A stretch of 8,329 nt of DNA from an uncultured Bacilli bacterium (GCA_944372275.1 CALVYO010000054.1:1-8329), one strand, 5' to 3'. Counted from the first letter of the stretch, positions 1-6,952 are shown. Numbers and translations are program-made. Notes: generated by a model not told the origin, from the letters alone.

Positions 1-8
1 TCTCTTAT

Positions 9-18
9 CCTCTCCTTT
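9..18 (-). promoter_or_regulatory. Possible ribosome binding site of a gene starting just beyond position 1
   Basis: The minus strand reads AAAGGAGAGG eight bases before the window edge, a good purine-rich Shine-Dalgarno match. No start codon follows inside the window, so the next gene would begin just outside. The close upstream terminator leaves little room for a separate promoter, which weakens this call. Confidence 0.3.
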
Positions 19-26
19 TTTCCACA

Positions 27-66
27 AATAAAAATCTAGTATGTTTTTTTATTTACACACTAGATT
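27..66 (-). terminator. Intrinsic terminator after the prepilin gene
   Basis: On the minus strand the arm AATCTAGTGTG (66-56) pairs with CATACTAGATT (43-33): 11 bp with one G-U pair and a 12-base A-rich loop. A T-rich tail (TTTTTATTT) overlaps the second arm. The hairpin begins 10 bases after the prepilin stop codon, so it ends that transcript. Confidence 0.75.
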
Positions 67-75
67 ATACACTAT

Positions 76-1178
76 CTAATTACTTGCAAGAGTACCATCC
101 CCTCCGGTGATGGTTATATCAGAAATTTTTATAACTGCACGGACGCCGTACGTATTCCAAATGGGATTGTCGTAGAGCTCGCCTTCGTAGTCGATATGGT
201 GAAGATAAGACGAACTAGATCTATTCCCTAACCCCCACCAATCTTTAATATCTAAAAATGAATCTACCGCAGATGTACCATCACCTGCTCTCAAATACTG
301 TTCTACATCTAATAATCCCACTTTTTTCGTTGTTGTTATTTCTTTTATATTTTGTTCTTCTGCTGTTTCTCCATATATCCCTATATTAAATGTACTATCT
401 AATATATTATTTTGAATACTACTATCTAAACTTTCCCAAAAATAGTCATTTAACCATTTGTTTATATAACTATTGTTATATGATTCTTCACTTTTCCATA
501 CAGCATTTGCTGGATAGATTGCCGTTAATGGTTGTTGGGTTATTAGCGTTAATGTATTAGCTGCTTCATCAAATTCTAACACTCTCCATTGATGTCCGCC
601 ATACCACAAGAAATTATTTGCTACTTGTTCATTTGTTCCTTTGTAATAATACAAATTAGGATTTGTACTATCTTTTAGTAATCCTGTTGTATTATCTTCA
701 GAATATTGTTCTAATAATAATGAAATTAATGATGCTGGAAATTTTGGACATTCTTCATCATCCATTGCAAATTGTCCATTTGAACATAGTGTAAATTTAT
801 GATTATTACTTTCAATTACTAATTCTGTTAATTTTGATCCATTATAGTTTATACTTATAATATCGGCATTTCCTAAATTTACCATTGTTGGTACATCATT
901 TATATCCATATCTGATGTACATATTTTTGTATAATTATTGTCCAATTGATATTTTACATCTTCGGTTGCACAATAGTTATTTATTCCCCCTAATATCATT
1001 TGAGCCTCAGACTTACCAGCAGATATTCTTGCATCTTCTACTACATCTAATATTATTGGGGTTGCAATAAGTGCTACTATAGCAAGTATAATTATTACTG
1101 CTAGTAACTCAATTAAAGTAAAGGCATTATTTAGTAAATGCCCCCCCCCCCATTTTTGCTATTTGTTATTTTCTTCAT
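76..1178 (-). CDS. Type IV prepilin-like surface protein, out of frame at a G11 tract (probably phase-variable)
   Basis: The start is ATG at 1178 with AGAAAGGTAG upstream, opening MKKITNSKN before a run of 11 G. The body continues in another frame as HLLNNA then FTLIELLAVIIILAIV. That is a class III prepilin signature: cleavage before Phe, Glu at +5 and a long hydrophobic helix, but Ala instead of the usual Gly before the cut. As given, translation from 1178 stops after 15 codons (ending GGGGIY). With 12 G it would be a 367-residue protein. The longest intact ATG-initiated piece, 76-999, lacks the leader and helix and is unlikely to be the real product. Residues ~190-350 (QWRVLEF, VWKSEESY, KWLNDYFW, WWGLGN, YGVRAVIKI) resemble the DUF6273/C-type-lectin-like domains of gut Firmicutes surface proteins. 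Likely role: an exported, pilus- or pseudopilus-linked adhesin. The locus has its own promoter and terminator. The alternatives to phase variation are a true pseudogene or a miscounted homopolymer. Confidence 0.75.
91..240 (-). other. G+C-rich 3' segment of the prepilin gene with a variable-region-like codon pattern
   Basis: By hand count 69 of 150 bases are G or C (46%). The two 60-base rows just upstream in the gene give about 35% and 25%. The segment encodes WWGLGNRSSSSYLHHIDY followed by EGELYDNPIWNTYGVRAV. Across the 26 codons from the Asn after WWGLG to the Tyr before GVRAV, 20 end in C or T, with many NNC codons (CAC, ATC, GAC, TAC, GGC, CTC, CCC) that are rare elsewhere in the window. 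It lies at the very 3' end of the gene, at the tail of a possible C-type-lectin-like fold. It may be a diversified or recombined cassette. No template repeat or reverse transcriptase is visible here. Confidence 0.4.
1141..1151 (-). repeat. Homopolymeric G11 tract inside the prepilin leader
   Basis: Eleven consecutive C on the plus strand read as G11 in the coding sense, directly after codon 9 (Asn) of the prepilin gene. In such AT-rich DNA a run like this is very unlikely by chance. Reading frames: 9 or 12 G join the ATG at 1178 to the pilin body. With 10 or 13 G, a second ATG whose G is the first base of the tract would be in frame. With 11 G, as here, neither works, and that second ATG gives only MGGGAFTK before a stop. 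This is the arrangement expected of a slipped-strand switch acting on translation. Confidence 0.8.
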
Positions 1179-1205
1179 ATCTTTATCAACTACCTTTCTA
1201 CCTAA

Positions 1206-1234
1206 AGTATACATTATTTTTTAATTTTTGTCTA
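1206..1234 (-). promoter_or_regulatory. Sigma-A-type promoter of the prepilin gene
   Basis: A -35 box TAGACA (1234-1229) is separated by exactly 17 bp from a -10 box TATACT (1211-1206). The predicted transcript would start near 1199, about 20 bases before the ATG at 1178, and would take in the AAAGGT ribosome binding site. The promoter therefore looks intact and the gene should still be transcribed, which favours a translational switch at the G tract over a dead locus. Confidence 0.6.
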
Positions 1235-1246
1235 GTATTAAATTAC

Positions 1247-1278
1247 AAAAAAAGAATTTAATTTCTTAATTCTTTTTT
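1247..1278 (-). terminator. A+T-rich terminator-like hairpin at the end of trxB
   Basis: On the minus strand AAAAAAGAATT (1278-1268) pairs with AATTCTTTTTT (1258-1248): an 11-bp stem with a 9-base loop, ending in a run of seven T. It overlaps the trxB stop codon. The stem has only one G-C pair, so termination may be partial. Confidence 0.5.
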
Positions 1279-2127
1279 AACATTAATTGCAGCAATAGTC
1301 GCTTCACCAACAGCAGTTGTTAATTGATATATATCTTTTTTAATTATATCACCACAAGCAAATATATAATCGATATTAGTTTTCATTTTATTATCAACTA
1401 CTATATATCCATTATCTTTATTAAGTGCATCTAAAAAGTTAATATTTGGTTCGTAGCCTATTGAAACAAACATACCATCTACTTTAAATGAGCCTTTATT
1501 GGTAACAATTTCGGTTAATAATTCATTTTCTTTATTAAGTGTTTCTATTACACAATTAAGACATATTTCAATATTGTTAATTTGTTTAATTTTATCGACT
1601 AAACTATCTTCACCTTTAAATTTAGAACCTCGTCCTATAATAATAACTTTTTTACATATATCTGATAAATAAATTGCTTCTTCTAAAGCGGAATTACTAT
1701 AACCTACTATAGCAACTACTTTATCCTTATATAAATTACCATCACATAGAGCACAATAACTTATATTTTTAATATCGTTAGTATTATCTAGTTTACGGGC
1801 TTTACGACCAATTGCTATAACAACTTTATTAGTAGATATTTCTTCTATATCTGTTTTAACAATATGATCATTTATATCTAATACTTTACCATATCTTATT
1901 TCTATACCTAATTTATTAACTTGTTCATATATTTTATAGGCTAAATCAGGGCCTGATATTTTATCAAACCCTGGATAGTTTTCTATGACACTTATTTTAT
2001 TTAATAAACCACCAGGAGCATCATTATCTAATATTAATACATTTACATTAGACCTTTTTAAATAAATTGCAGCCGTCATTCCAGCAATACCAGAACCGAC
2101 TACAATACAATCAAAATCGTACTTCAT
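1258..2127 (-). CDS. trxB: Thioredoxin reductase (NAD(P)H, FAD-dependent)
   Basis: This FAD flavoprotein transfers electrons from a reduced pyridine nucleotide to thioredoxin in the cytoplasm. The start chosen is ATG 2127 (MKYDFDCIVVGSG), because AAGGAG lies 7 bases upstream; an ATG at 2145 in the same frame has no such site. Visible in the 289 residues: the N-terminal FAD-binding GSGIAG at 11-16, the redox motif CALCDG at 125-130 (usually CATCDG), the second nucleotide-binding site GYSNSA at 142-147, and the C-terminal FAD motif FACGDI followed by QLTTAVGEATIAA. The length is slightly under the usual 305-320 residues. The NADPH-recognition HRRxxxR motif of classical TrxB is missing (IIIGRGSKFKGED in its place), so cofactor preference may differ. 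It overlaps the 3' end of lgt by 17 bp and is presumably co-transcribed with it. A thioredoxin-reductase-like oxidoreductase with another partner is the main alternative. Confidence 0.9.
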   Translation of the reverse strand: MKYDFDCIVVGSGIAGMTAAIYLKRSNVNVLILDNDAPGGLLNKISVIENYPGFDKISGPDLAYKIYEQVNKLGIEIRYGKVLDINDHIVKTDIEEISTNKVVIAIGRKARKLDNTNDIKNISYCALCDGNLYKDKVVAIVGYSNSALEEAIYLSDICKKVIIIGRGSKFKGEDSLVDKIKQINNIEICLNCVIETLNKENELLTEIVTNKGSFKVDGMFVSIGYEPNINFLDALNKDNGYIVVDNKMKTNIDYIFACGDIIKKDIYQLTTAVGEATIAAINVKKELRN

Positions 2128-2926
2128 CAAGATTCTCCTTATCATTGTATTGATTATTAAATATTGATCCTCTTGCTTTAACCAATAATATTATTAATCC
2201 TATAATGATTAAAGCCATCGAAACTATTTGAGCAACTTTAAAGTCAAATAGCATTAAACTATCTGTTCTTAAACCTTCAATTACGTATCTTCCTATACCA
2301 TACCATACTAAATATAAAGCTGTTACTTGACCAATTTTACAATATTTCCATCTTCTGAATAATAATAATAAGATAAATCCAATTAAACACCAAATTGATT
2401 CATATAAAAATGTTGGTTGATAATAGGTACCATTTATTTTCATACCTTCAATTATAAAATTAGGTATATGTAATGATTGTAGATAACTTAATGTTGTAGC
2501 AGGTCCGTGGGCTTCACCATTAAAGAAGTTACCCCATCTACCTATTGCTTGACCTATCAATAATCCTACTACTATCATATCTAGCATTCTAAATGTATTA
2601 ACTTTATATTTTTTAGTATAAATAATTATAACTATTAAGCCAAATAAAATACCTCCGTGAATAGCTAAGCCACCTTCCCATATTTTAAATATATCAAGTA
2701 GATGTTTACTATAATATTGCCATTCAAAAGCCACATAATATAACCTAGCCCCTATAATACCAAATATAAGAGTATATAAAATTAAATTAACTATATAATC
2801 TTCAGGTATTTTAAATTTTTTTGCTTCTTTAATTATTAAAGATCCTCCTACAAATACACCTAATAATATCATTATAGAATACCAATAAATTTTTATAACA
2901 CCCAAATCTAATAACACTGGATTCAT
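2111..2926 (-). CDS. lgt: Prolipoprotein diacylglyceryl transferase
   Basis: This membrane enzyme transfers a diacylglyceryl group from phosphatidylglycerol to the lipobox cysteine of prolipoproteins, the first step of bacterial lipoprotein maturation. The 271 residues have about seven hydrophobic spans, as in the family. Diagnostic motifs: HGG at 90-92, the Lgt signature GRWGNFFNGEAHG at 129-141 with its conserved Arg, QPTFLYES at 170-177, and GIGRYVIEGLRTDS at 210-223 with a second conserved Arg. The start ATG 2926 has GAGAGGA upstream and follows an extended -10 promoter. The gene ends in TGA within the start region of trxB. The lgt-trxB neighbourhood is common in Firmicutes and Mollicutes. 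Nothing looks broken. Confidence 0.96.
   Translation of the reverse strand: MNPVLLDLGVIKIYWYSIMILLGVFVGGSLIIKEAKKFKIPEDYIVNLILYTLIFGIIGARLYYVAFEWQYYSKHLLDIFKIWEGGLAIHGGILFGLIVIIIYTKKYKVNTFRMLDMIVVGLLIGQAIGRWGNFFNGEAHGPATTLSYLQSLHIPNFIIEGMKINGTYYQPTFLYESIWCLIGFILLLLFRRWKYCKIGQVTALYLVWYGIGRYVIEGLRTDSLMLFDFKVAQIVSMALIIIGLIILLVKARGSIFNNQYNDKENLDEVRF
2135..2140 (-). promoter_or_regulatory. Ribosome binding site fixing the trxB start
   Basis: AAGGAG on the minus strand, 7 bases before ATG 2127 and inside the 3' end of lgt. It supports the shorter TrxB form over the start at 2145 and implies translation coupled to lgt. Confidence 0.75.
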
Positions 2927-2949
2927 TTTATCATTCCTCTCTATAATAA

Positions 2950-2958
2950 ATTATATCA
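2950..2958 (-). promoter_or_regulatory. Extended -10 promoter of the lgt-trxB operon
   Basis: The minus strand reads TGATATAAT, a perfect TGn-TATAAT extended -10, with no good -35 at 17 bp (TTGATT is 22 bp away). Initiation would fall near 2943, giving a leader of about 17 bases that still includes the lgt ribosome binding site. It separates lgt-trxB from the ATPase gene upstream. Confidence 0.6.
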
Positions 2959-2994
2959 CAAAATTCCAATATATTTTAATCAAAATTCATTTTT

Positions 2995-4200
2995 CTAATG
3001 GTTATTAATAACTGATGATATTGGTATTATATAGTTGTCTTGATCTAATTTAGTTAAATTATCATAAAAACAAATAATTCCTCCTTGACCAATTTGTTGT
3101 TTTTCTAACTTTTTAAAATTTTTAATCATTTCTTTAGTTGGCAAGGCAGTTTTTTTTATTTCGAAAGGATATAATTTGTTATTTTTATAAAACAATAAAT
3201 CAATTTCATTTTTTTCTTTATCACGATAATATGATATATTCGGTCTAATACCTTTAGCATTATAAGATTTAACTATTTCACTAATTATAAAGGTTTCTAA
3301 ATAATGTCCCGAACTAGAACTCATTTGTAATTCTTTAGCACTACTAAATCCTGCTAAATAACAAGCTAATCCCGTATCCATAAAAATTATTTTAGGAGTG
3401 TGAGTTAATCTTTTTAATGACGATGACATATATGGCTCTAATAAATAAACTAAACCAGAAGTTGTAAGAATAGATAACCAATTTATTGCAGTAGGTACGC
3501 TAACGCCAGCATCGTTAGCTAATGCTGTATAATTAAGTTGCTCACCAGTTTTAGAAGCAACACTAACAATAAACTTACGAAATGAAAATTCATTACCAAC
3601 TTGAGTTAACATTTTCACATCACGTGAAATATAAGTATCGATATATCCCTGAAAATATAAAGGTAGAGATATTTCTTTTTCAGTATATAATCTTGGCATT
3701 CCACCTTTAAATATAATTTCAAATATAGAATTAACATTAATTTTAGAAATATTTTTTATTTCGACTGGATCAAATAACTTTTTATTTTTTACTTTTTTTA
3801 TTTCTGAATAAGTAAAACTATTTAAATTTATTATCCCAACACGTCCTGCTAATGATTCACTAACATTATTCATTAAATGAAATTGTTGTGATCCAGTTAA
3901 CCAATACATACCATTTTTTTTTTCTTTATCAACATTGATTTTTATATATGAAAATAATCGTGGTGCGTACTGAACCTCATCTATTAATAAAGGGGCAGGA
4001 TGTTCTTCTAAAAATAATTTAGGATCTTCTTGAGCTTGAGTTCTTAAAACTTCATCATCTAAAGTAATATATTCCATATTTTTTGGTTTTAAACTTAACA
4101 ATAAAGTTGTTTTGCCAACCTGCCTTGGACCTGTAACTAAAAGAACAGGAAAAGTTTTATTTATTTCATTAATCATATATTCCGCTTCTCTTGAATACAT
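2995..4200 (-). CDS. AAA-family ATPase with DUF4143 C-terminal domain
   Basis: The family is widespread in bacteria and its role is poorly defined. Numbered from ATG 4200 (401 residues), the AAA_14-type ATPase domain shows Walker A GPRQVGKTT at 24-32, Walker B LLIDEVQ at 71-77 and a sensor-like WLTGSQQF near 100-107. A winged-helix-like stretch follows (YTALANDAGVSVPTAINWL, ~225-243). The DUF4143 part ends in a nuclease-fold-like E-I-D (332-334) ... E-I-K-K (347-350) pattern, recalling PD-(D/E)XK enzymes. In-frame GTG 4209 and ATG 4206 are alternative starts; 4200 is preferred because AGGGTG lies 6 bases ahead and family members usually begin shortly before this region. It stands alone between uvrB and lgt and probably has its own promoter. 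It appears full length. A DNA-related or toxin/antitoxin-like role would be speculation. Confidence 0.9.
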   Translation of the reverse strand: MYSREAEYMINEINKTFPVLLVTGPRQVGKTTLLLSLKPKNMEYITLDDEVLRTQAQEDPKLFLEEHPAPLLIDEVQYAPRLFSYIKINVDKEKKNGMYWLTGSQQFHLMNNVSESLAGRVGIINLNSFTYSEIKKVKNKKLFDPVEIKNISKINVNSIFEIIFKGGMPRLYTEKEISLPLYFQGYIDTYISRDVKMLTQVGNEFSFRKFIVSVASKTGEQLNYTALANDAGVSVPTAINWLSILTTSGLVYLLEPYMSSSLKRLTHTPKIIFMDTGLACYLAGFSSAKELQMSSSSGHYLETFIISEIVKSYNAKGIRPNISYYRDKEKNEIDLLFYKNNKLYPFEIKKTALPTKEMIKNFKKLEKQQIGQGGIICFYDNLTKLDQDNYIIPISSVINNH

Positions 4201-4217
4201 TTTCATCACCCTATATA

Positions 4218-4246
4218 ATTTTATAATACAATTTTAAAAAAGTCAA
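4218..4246 (-). promoter_or_regulatory. Probable promoter of the ATPase gene
   Basis: A -35 box TTGACT (4246-4241) and a -10 box TAAAAT (4223-4218) are 17 bp apart on the minus strand. The -35 lies in the first base positions of the 23-bp tandem repeat. Initiation near 4211 would leave only about 11 bases before ATG 4200, an unusually short leader. Confidence 0.4.
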
Positions 4247-4286
4247 TATATACATTTTAAATTAGTCGGTATATATACTTTAAATT
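4241..4286. repeat. 23-bp imperfect tandem duplication at the uvrB 3' end
   Basis: Two adjacent 23-bp units (4241-4263 and 4264-4286) both start AGTC and end TTTAAATT on the plus strand, with a third AGTC directly after. The second unit reaches into the uvrB stop codon. The copy nearer the ATPase gene supplies the TTGACT -35 box of its probable promoter. Confidence 0.7.
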
Positions 4287-6234
4287 AGTCAGAACTTTTA
4301 TATTCAAATAATATATCTCTTAATTCCATTGCTCTTTCAAAATCTAAGTTTTTAGCTGCTTCTTTCATTTCTCTTTCAATATCAATCATTAATTTTTGTT
4401 TGTCTTTCTTACTTAATTTAGTTTGCTCTTTTTCAATATCTTTATTATTTGTAACAACTTCTCTTATTTCTTTAATAATTGTTTTAGGTATTATATTATG
4501 TTTTGTATTATATTCTTCTTGTATTTTTCTTCTTCTATTAGTTTCCTTAATTGCCTTGTCCATCGATTCACTAATAGTATCAGCATACATAATAACCTTA
4601 CCATTCGCGTTTCTAGCAGCACGACCTATTGTTTGAATTAAACTTCTTTCACTTCTTAAAAATCCTTGTTTATCAGCATCTAATATAGCAACTAAACTTA
4701 CTTCTGGTATATCTAATCCTTCTCTTAATAAGTTAATACCAACTAAAACATCGTATTTACCTTTTCTTAAATCATTAATTATTCTTAATCTTTCTAATGT
4801 TTTAACTTCCGTGTGTAAATAGGCTACTTTAATATCTATTTTCTTTAAATAATTAGTTAGTTCTTCAGCCATTCTTATAGTTAGAGTAGTAATTAATGTT
4901 CGTTCATTTTTATTAATTTGATTATTTATTTCATTTACTAAATCATCTATTTGATTTTTTGATTTTCTTACTTCTATAATTGGATCTAAAAGTCCTGTTG
5001 GTCTAATTATCTGTTCTACAAACTTATAATTTGTCTTTTCTAATTCATAATCTCCAGGTGTCGCTGATACACAAATAACTTGATTTATTTTAGATTCAAA
5101 TTCATCGAATTTTAAAGGTCGATTATCTAATGCACTAGGTAATCTAAAACCATAATTAACTAAAACTTCTTTTCTAGCCCGATCACCATTATACATACCT
5201 CTTACTTGAGGCAATGTAACATGTGATTCATCGACTACTAATAAAAAATCTTTATCAAAAAAATCAATTAATGTAGTAGGGGTTGCACCTGGTTCTTTTA
5301 AAGCAATATGTCTAGAATAATTCTCAACTCCTCTACAAAATCCTGTTTCTTCTAACATTTCTAAATCGTAATTAGTTCGTTCTTGTAATCTTTGATATTC
5401 CAATAATTTATTTTCACTTTTAAATTTTTCTAATTGTTGCTCTAATTCTTCTCTTATGTTTTTAATAGCAATTTTTAACTTATCTTCACTAGTTACAAAA
5501 TGGCTAGCAGGGAAAATAGAAATAGATTTTTTATTATTAATTACTTTATTAGTTAATATATCTACTTCTAATATTTTATCTATTTCATCACCAAAAAATT
5601 CAATTCTAATAGCATGATTGTGCTGATTTATAGGAACAACTTCTAATATATCTCCTCTTACACGAAATGAACCTCTTTTTAAATCTAAATTGTTTCTTTC
5701 ATATAACATTTCAACTAATTTTTCTAAGATATCGTTTCTTTCAACATTGTCGCCAACATTTAAAGTTAACATTTTATTTTTATATTCTTCTTTTTCACCA
5801 ATACCATATATACAAGAAACAGATGCCACTACAATAACATCTCTTCTATTTAATAAAGAAGATGTAGCAGAGTGTCTTAACTCATCTATTTCATCATTAA
5901 TAGATGCATCTTTTTCAATATAAGTATCCGTTTTAGCAACATATGCTTCTGGTTGATAATAATCATAATAAGATACAAAATATTCAACTTTATTATTAGG
6001 AAATAATTCTTTTAATTCAGCATATAATTGTCCTGCTAAGGTTTTATTATGGGCTAAAACTAAAGTAGGTTTATTTACTTCTTTAATAACATTAGCAATT
6101 GTAAAAGTTTTACCTGTCCCTGTAGCGCCTAATAAAACTTGATATTTTTTTTTATTATTTATACCATCTACTAACTCTTTTATTGCTTCTGGTTGATCAC
6201 CACTCGGTTTATATTTAGATACTAATTCAAACAT
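4285..6234 (-). CDS. uvrB: Excinuclease ABC subunit B
   Basis: This is the DNA-damage-verifying helicase-like subunit of nucleotide excision repair: it is loaded by UvrA and recruits UvrC. The 649 residues carry Walker A GATGTGKT at 36-43, the tyrosine-rich beta-hairpin (YYDYYQPEAYV, ~89-99) that inserts between DNA strands, DESHV (335-339) as the Walker B/DEAD-like box, QTIGRAARN (534-542) as helicase motif VI, and a C-terminal UVR coiled-coil domain (~615-645) for UvrC contact. In-frame GTG 6243 and ATG 6240 lie just upstream behind AAAGGA. ATG 6234 is preferred because it gives MFELVSKYKPSGDQPEAI, matching the family N-terminus; 6240 is a close alternative by spacing. uvrA, its usual downstream neighbour, is missing here. 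Confidence 0.97.
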   Translation of the reverse strand: MFELVSKYKPSGDQPEAIKELVDGINNKKKYQVLLGATGTGKTFTIANVIKEVNKPTLVLAHNKTLAGQLYAELKELFPNNKVEYFVSYYDYYQPEAYVAKTDTYIEKDASINDEIDELRHSATSSLLNRRDVIVVASVSCIYGIGEKEEYKNKMLTLNVGDNVERNDILEKLVEMLYERNNLDLKRGSFRVRGDILEVVPINQHNHAIRIEFFGDEIDKILEVDILTNKVINNKKSISIFPASHFVTSEDKLKIAIKNIREELEQQLEKFKSENKLLEYQRLQERTNYDLEMLEETGFCRGVENYSRHIALKEPGATPTTLIDFFDKDFLLVVDESHVTLPQVRGMYNGDRARKEVLVNYGFRLPSALDNRPLKFDEFESKINQVICVSATPGDYELEKTNYKFVEQIIRPTGLLDPIIEVRKSKNQIDDLVNEINNQINKNERTLITTLTIRMAEELTNYLKKIDIKVAYLHTEVKTLERLRIINDLRKGKYDVLVGINLLREGLDIPEVSLVAILDADKQGFLRSERSLIQTIGRAARNANGKVIMYADTISESMDKAIKETNRRRKIQEEYNTKHNIIPKTIIKEIREVVTNNKDIEKEQTKLSKKDKQKLMIDIEREMKEAAKNLDFERAMELRDILFEYKSSD

Positions 6235-6243
6235 CAACATCAC

Positions 6244-6421
6244 ATCCTTTCTAACTTCAAAATATTAATAATATTTTAATGGTATATTAAAAATACACAA
6301 TAAAAGTCACGAACTATTAAATAAGACAATACAATATTAATACTAAACCTTATTAAAAAAATCCATCCAAATAATATTTTATCATTTTTCGTATAGTAAA
6401 AAACACCTTTATGTTTCCTTG
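6244..6421. other. Intergenic region between the macro-domain gene and uvrB
   Basis: This very A+T-rich spacer should hold the uvrB promoter. Several partial boxes are visible on the minus strand (TTGTGT at 6300-6295, GTGACT, TATACC, TATTAT), but no pair has both good matches and 16-18 bp spacing, so no promoter is called. No open reading frame or tRNA-like structure was seen. Confidence 0.5.
6398..6416 (-). terminator. Weak terminator-like hairpin after the macro-domain gene
   Basis: On the minus strand AAACA (6416-6412) pairs with TGTTT (6405-6401) around a 6-base loop, and six T end the structure. The stem is only 5 bp, so termination may be inefficient and some read-through into uvrB is possible. 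Confidence 0.3.
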
Positions 6422-6952
6422 CTAATAATAAATTCTATCCATCTCTTTAAATATCACTAAGTCAACATTAATGTCATTATATTTTGTAAACTCTTCTAAT
6501 ATTTTAGTAACTTCTTTCCCAATTTCTGAATGCTCAAATCCATATTCTCCAGTACCCAAACTAGGAAGTAATATATTTTTATAACCTCTTTTTAGTGCTT
6601 CTTTCAGTATTTTGTTATATACATCAAATAAAACTTGAGTTGCATTATCATATTCCCAATATTTAGGGCCTTGGACAAACATTATATCCATACCTAGACC
6701 AAAACCAGGCGTTATTCTAATATCTCCAACTTTCATAATATTTTCAATTTTGTAATTGTCGGAAAAGTAATGAATATTATAGTGAGATTGTGTATAATTT
6801 TCTAAAATGTCAACTCCCGCTTTCTTAAATATTTCACCGCTAACCCCTGCTCCTGCTACCATTTGAGGATTAGTAGGGTTTATTATCAAATCATGATTAG
6901 ATAAAATAGTATCAGATACAATACTTCCCGTTAATATTCTATATCTTCCCAT
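6422..6952 (-). CDS. Macro-domain protein (ADP-ribose-type ligand)
   Basis: Macro domains bind or hydrolyse ADP-ribose derivatives such as O-acetyl-ADP-ribose and ADP-ribosylated proteins. From ATG 6952 (MGRYRILTGSIVSD, 176 residues) the motifs align as follows: LIINPTNP (~23-30) for the usual IVNAAN, GAGVSGEIF (34-42) for GGGVDGAI, FVQGP for the IHTVGP strand, and LPSLGTGEYGF (129-139) for FPxISTGxYG. An AAAGGAGGT site fixes the start; the same-frame ATG at 6985 would run deep into the sirtuin gene. It overlaps the sirtuin 3' end by 14 bp, so the two are almost certainly co-translated. Position 38, Asp in MacroD-type hydrolases, is Ser here, so the catalytic class is uncertain. It also lacks the Cys/His set of zinc-dependent macro domains linked to class M sirtuins. 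Cytoplasmic, with no signal peptide. Confidence 0.85.
   Translation of the reverse strand: MGRYRILTGSIVSDTILSNHDLIINPTNPQMVAGAGVSGEIFKKAGVDILENYTQSHYNIHYFSDNYKIENIMKVGDIRITPGFGLGMDIMFVQGPKYWEYDNATQVLFDVYNKILKEALKRGYKNILLPSLGTGEYGFEHSEIGKEVTKILEEFTKYNDINVDLVIFKEMDRIYY

Noticed and set aside
885..1070. Plus-strand open frame of 61 codons
   Set aside because: It lies opposite the pilin helix and frame, has no ribosome binding site and no protein-like composition; it is a shadow of the minus-strand gene.
2111..2113. Possible UGA-as-tryptophan code as in Mycoplasma
   Set aside because: TGA ends lgt exactly at the trxB junction and all Trp positions seen in conserved motifs use TGG, so UGA is a stop here.
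2128..2145. Longer TrxB with N-terminal MIRRIL
   Set aside because: AAGGAG lies between the two possible starts and is correctly placed only for ATG 2127; family members begin close to the FAD motif.
2927..2994. Terminator between the ATPase gene and lgt
   Set aside because: Only short A/T stems without G-C pairs or a proper T tail are visible, so none can be supported.
4400..5923. Plus-strand open frames of 72-78 codons across uvrB
   Set aside because: They are antisense to well-conserved UvrB coding sequence, rich in Ser/Phe/Ile/Leu as expected from reversed AT-rich codons, and have no initiation signals.
6244..6421. Promoter for uvrB
   Set aside because: Partial -35 and -10 boxes exist, but no pair has acceptable matches together with 16-18 bp spacing; too weak to list.
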